Shown here: in pieces, positions 13,167-13,700 of the stretch
Layout: each line of letters opens with the position of its first letter
Numbering within the stretch: position 1 is the stretch's first letter
From: JBJENW01 sp051880395
Lineage (GTDB): Bacteria; Bacillota; Clostridia; Lachnospirales; Lachnospiraceae
Length of the DNA: 13,700 nucleotides
Direction of reading: 5' to 3'
NCBI GenBank assembly: GCA_051880395.1
Contig: JBJENW010000155.1
Span: 1 to 13,700 of the forward strand
Position numbers and translations under genes: made by a program
The notes under the pieces: generated by a model
Told to the model about the DNA's origin: nothing
The model's input: the letters and a program-made list of their open reading frames with translations, nothing else
The model's database searches: none

Positions 13167-13196
13167 AACATATCTTCTGTACTTTCACACATACTA
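13167..13196 (+). promoter_or_regulatory. Possible sigma-G/sigma-F forespore promoter for the spore protein gene
   Basis: CATACTA (13190-13196) fits the sigma-G/F -10 consensus CATnnTA. AACATA (13167-13172) is a weaker -35 at 17 bases. Spore protein genes of this type are normally transcribed by sigma-G in the forespore. The leader to 13332 would be about 130 bases, longer than usual. Confidence 0.45.
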
Positions 13197-13211
13197 GAAT
13201 CAAGATAAGAG

Positions 13212-13316
13212 TTGAAAAAAACGAAAAAGTTTTTACAGCTTTTATCTACCGAAACCGGACGGGAGCAGGAATGCATCCGGCGGTTGATCATAGATGCAGC
13301 GAAATCACAAAGATGA
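13212..13316 (+). CDS. Questionable 34-residue ORF upstream of the spore protein gene
   Basis: An open frame from TTG 13212 to TGA 13314-13316 reads KKTKKFLQLLSTETG then REQECIRRLIIDAAKSQR, a protein-like amphipathic composition. There is no ATG and no good ribosome site, and the predicted start would lie only about 9 bases from the proposed transcript start. It could be a small spore-expressed peptide, a coding remnant, or chance. Confidence 0.2.
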   Translation: MKKTKKFLQLLSTETGREQECIRRLIIDAAKSQR

Positions 13317-13331
13317 TGGAGGGAAAAACAA

Positions 13332-13553
13332 ATGAGCGATAGTTCTAATTCTCAGTCAGGAACCAACCAGATGGCAGTACCAGAGGCGAAGGAAGCAATG
13401 AACCGTTTTAAGAACGAAGTGGCCAGTGAGCTGGGTGTACCGTTGAAACAAGGCTATAACGGGGATTTAACATCTCGTCAGGCAGGTTCCATCGGTGGTC
13501 AGATGGTCAAAAAGATGATTATGCAGCAGGAACAGCAGATGGCAGGCAAATAA
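13332..13553 (+). CDS. Alpha/beta-type small acid-soluble spore protein
   Basis: A 73-residue protein of the alpha/beta SASP family, which coats DNA in the dormant spore core, protects it from UV and heat, and is degraded at germination. Both signatures are present: the germination protease site region FKNEVASELGV (residues 26-36), and the DNA-binding block YNGDLTSRQAG followed by SIGGQMVKKMI (residues 42-63). The length is typical. GGAGGG lies before ATG 13332. The 5' region carries a candidate sigma-G promoter and the gene is followed by a strong terminator. Its presence shows that the organism, or a recent ancestor, forms endospores. Paralogues are usual, so no specific ssp letter is assigned. 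Confidence 0.95.
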   Translation: MSDSSNSQSGTNQMAVPEAKEAMNRFKNEVASELGVPLKQGYNGDLTSRQAGSIGGQMVKKMIMQQEQQMAGK

Positions 13554-13571
13554 ATTTTTTGCCAAAGAAGT

Positions 13572-13611
13572 GGCAGCAGGGAGAATTCTTCTCCCTGCTG
13601 CCAATCTTTTT
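13572..13611 (+). terminator. Rho-independent terminator of the spore protein gene
   Basis: GGCAGCAGGGAGAA (13572-13585) pairs perfectly with TTCTCCCTGCTGCC (13589-13602) around a 3-base loop, followed by a T-run at 13606-13611. Confidence 0.95.
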
Positions 13612-13616
13612 ATGTT

Positions 13617-13700
13617 CTAGGGATTCCTATGCGGACGTTTCCGGTATTCGGGCAGGCGCAGAACACGGGGCGGCATCTTACAGAGTGGCTAGACAGAAAT
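13617..13700 (+). repeat. Long quasi-palindromic element D (left part only, cut by window end)
   Basis: CTATGCGGACGTTTCC at 13627-13642 is identical to the left motif of element C. It is followed by a variable arm and then GGCTAGACAGAAAT, matching C at 11538-11550 with small changes. The ATCTCAAC end seen in C is not recognisable here. The variable arm is close to the complement of the right arm of element A at the window start, so A and D are the same subtype. It lies just after the spore protein terminator. Confidence 0.75.

Overview
The window looks like chromosomal DNA from a spore-forming member of the Clostridia, most likely a gut-type Lachnospiraceae. The evidence is an alpha/beta-type small acid-soluble spore protein (13332-13553), small proteins typical of that family (DUF4250-like, DUF5721-like, DUF1653-like), moderate-to-low GC, strong AGGAGG-type ribosome binding sites and clear sigma-A promoters. 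The genus cannot be named from this sequence alone. No phage, plasmid, CRISPR or transposase gene is visible.

Layout. 1-1019 has no gene. It holds two long quasi-palindromic repeat elements, A (partial, 1-216) and B (480-877), placed tail to tail. 1020-1933 is a minus-strand block: tRNA-Gly(GCC) with promoter and terminator, then a DUF4250 gene and a DUF5721-like gene. 2039-3118 is an AT-rich secreted protein with a C-terminal Fn3-like domain. 3274-4992 and 5603-6922 are two unrelated ATPases, each with a C-terminal PD-(D/E)XK-like module. Between them lies the end of a BspA-type leucine-rich-repeat gene, split by a 163-bp palindromic insertion with a 4-bp target duplication. 7018-7461 (membrane-anchored FMN-bind-like protein) and 7516-7773 (small membrane protein) converge on a shared terminator. 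7980-11455 is a probable two-gene operon: a DUF1653-domain protein and a 929-residue hybrid sensor kinase with two periplasmic solute-binding domains. Element C (11461-11842) sits between the kinase and a converging CYTH-domain gene. A DJ-1/YajL-like gene and the spore protein gene follow, and the window ends inside element D.

The most notable feature is the repeat family A/B/C/D. Each unit is about 380-400 bp and folds almost completely on itself. Its long paired arms differ in sequence between copies but stay complementary within a copy (48 bp perfect in B, 40 bp perfect in C). Between the arms are short asymmetric motifs that are nearly the same in every copy. B has 19-bp terminal inverted repeats, and a small fragment of a left end survives at 7863-7902 against a promoter. 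No protein gene accompanies the units, so they look like non-autonomous mobile elements, structured RNAs, or both.

A second, unrelated hairpin element (5025-5187) gives cleaner proof of mobility: removing it with one TAAC copy restores the host gene's reading frame. Its mismatches are almost all G.U pairs if transcribed from the plus strand.
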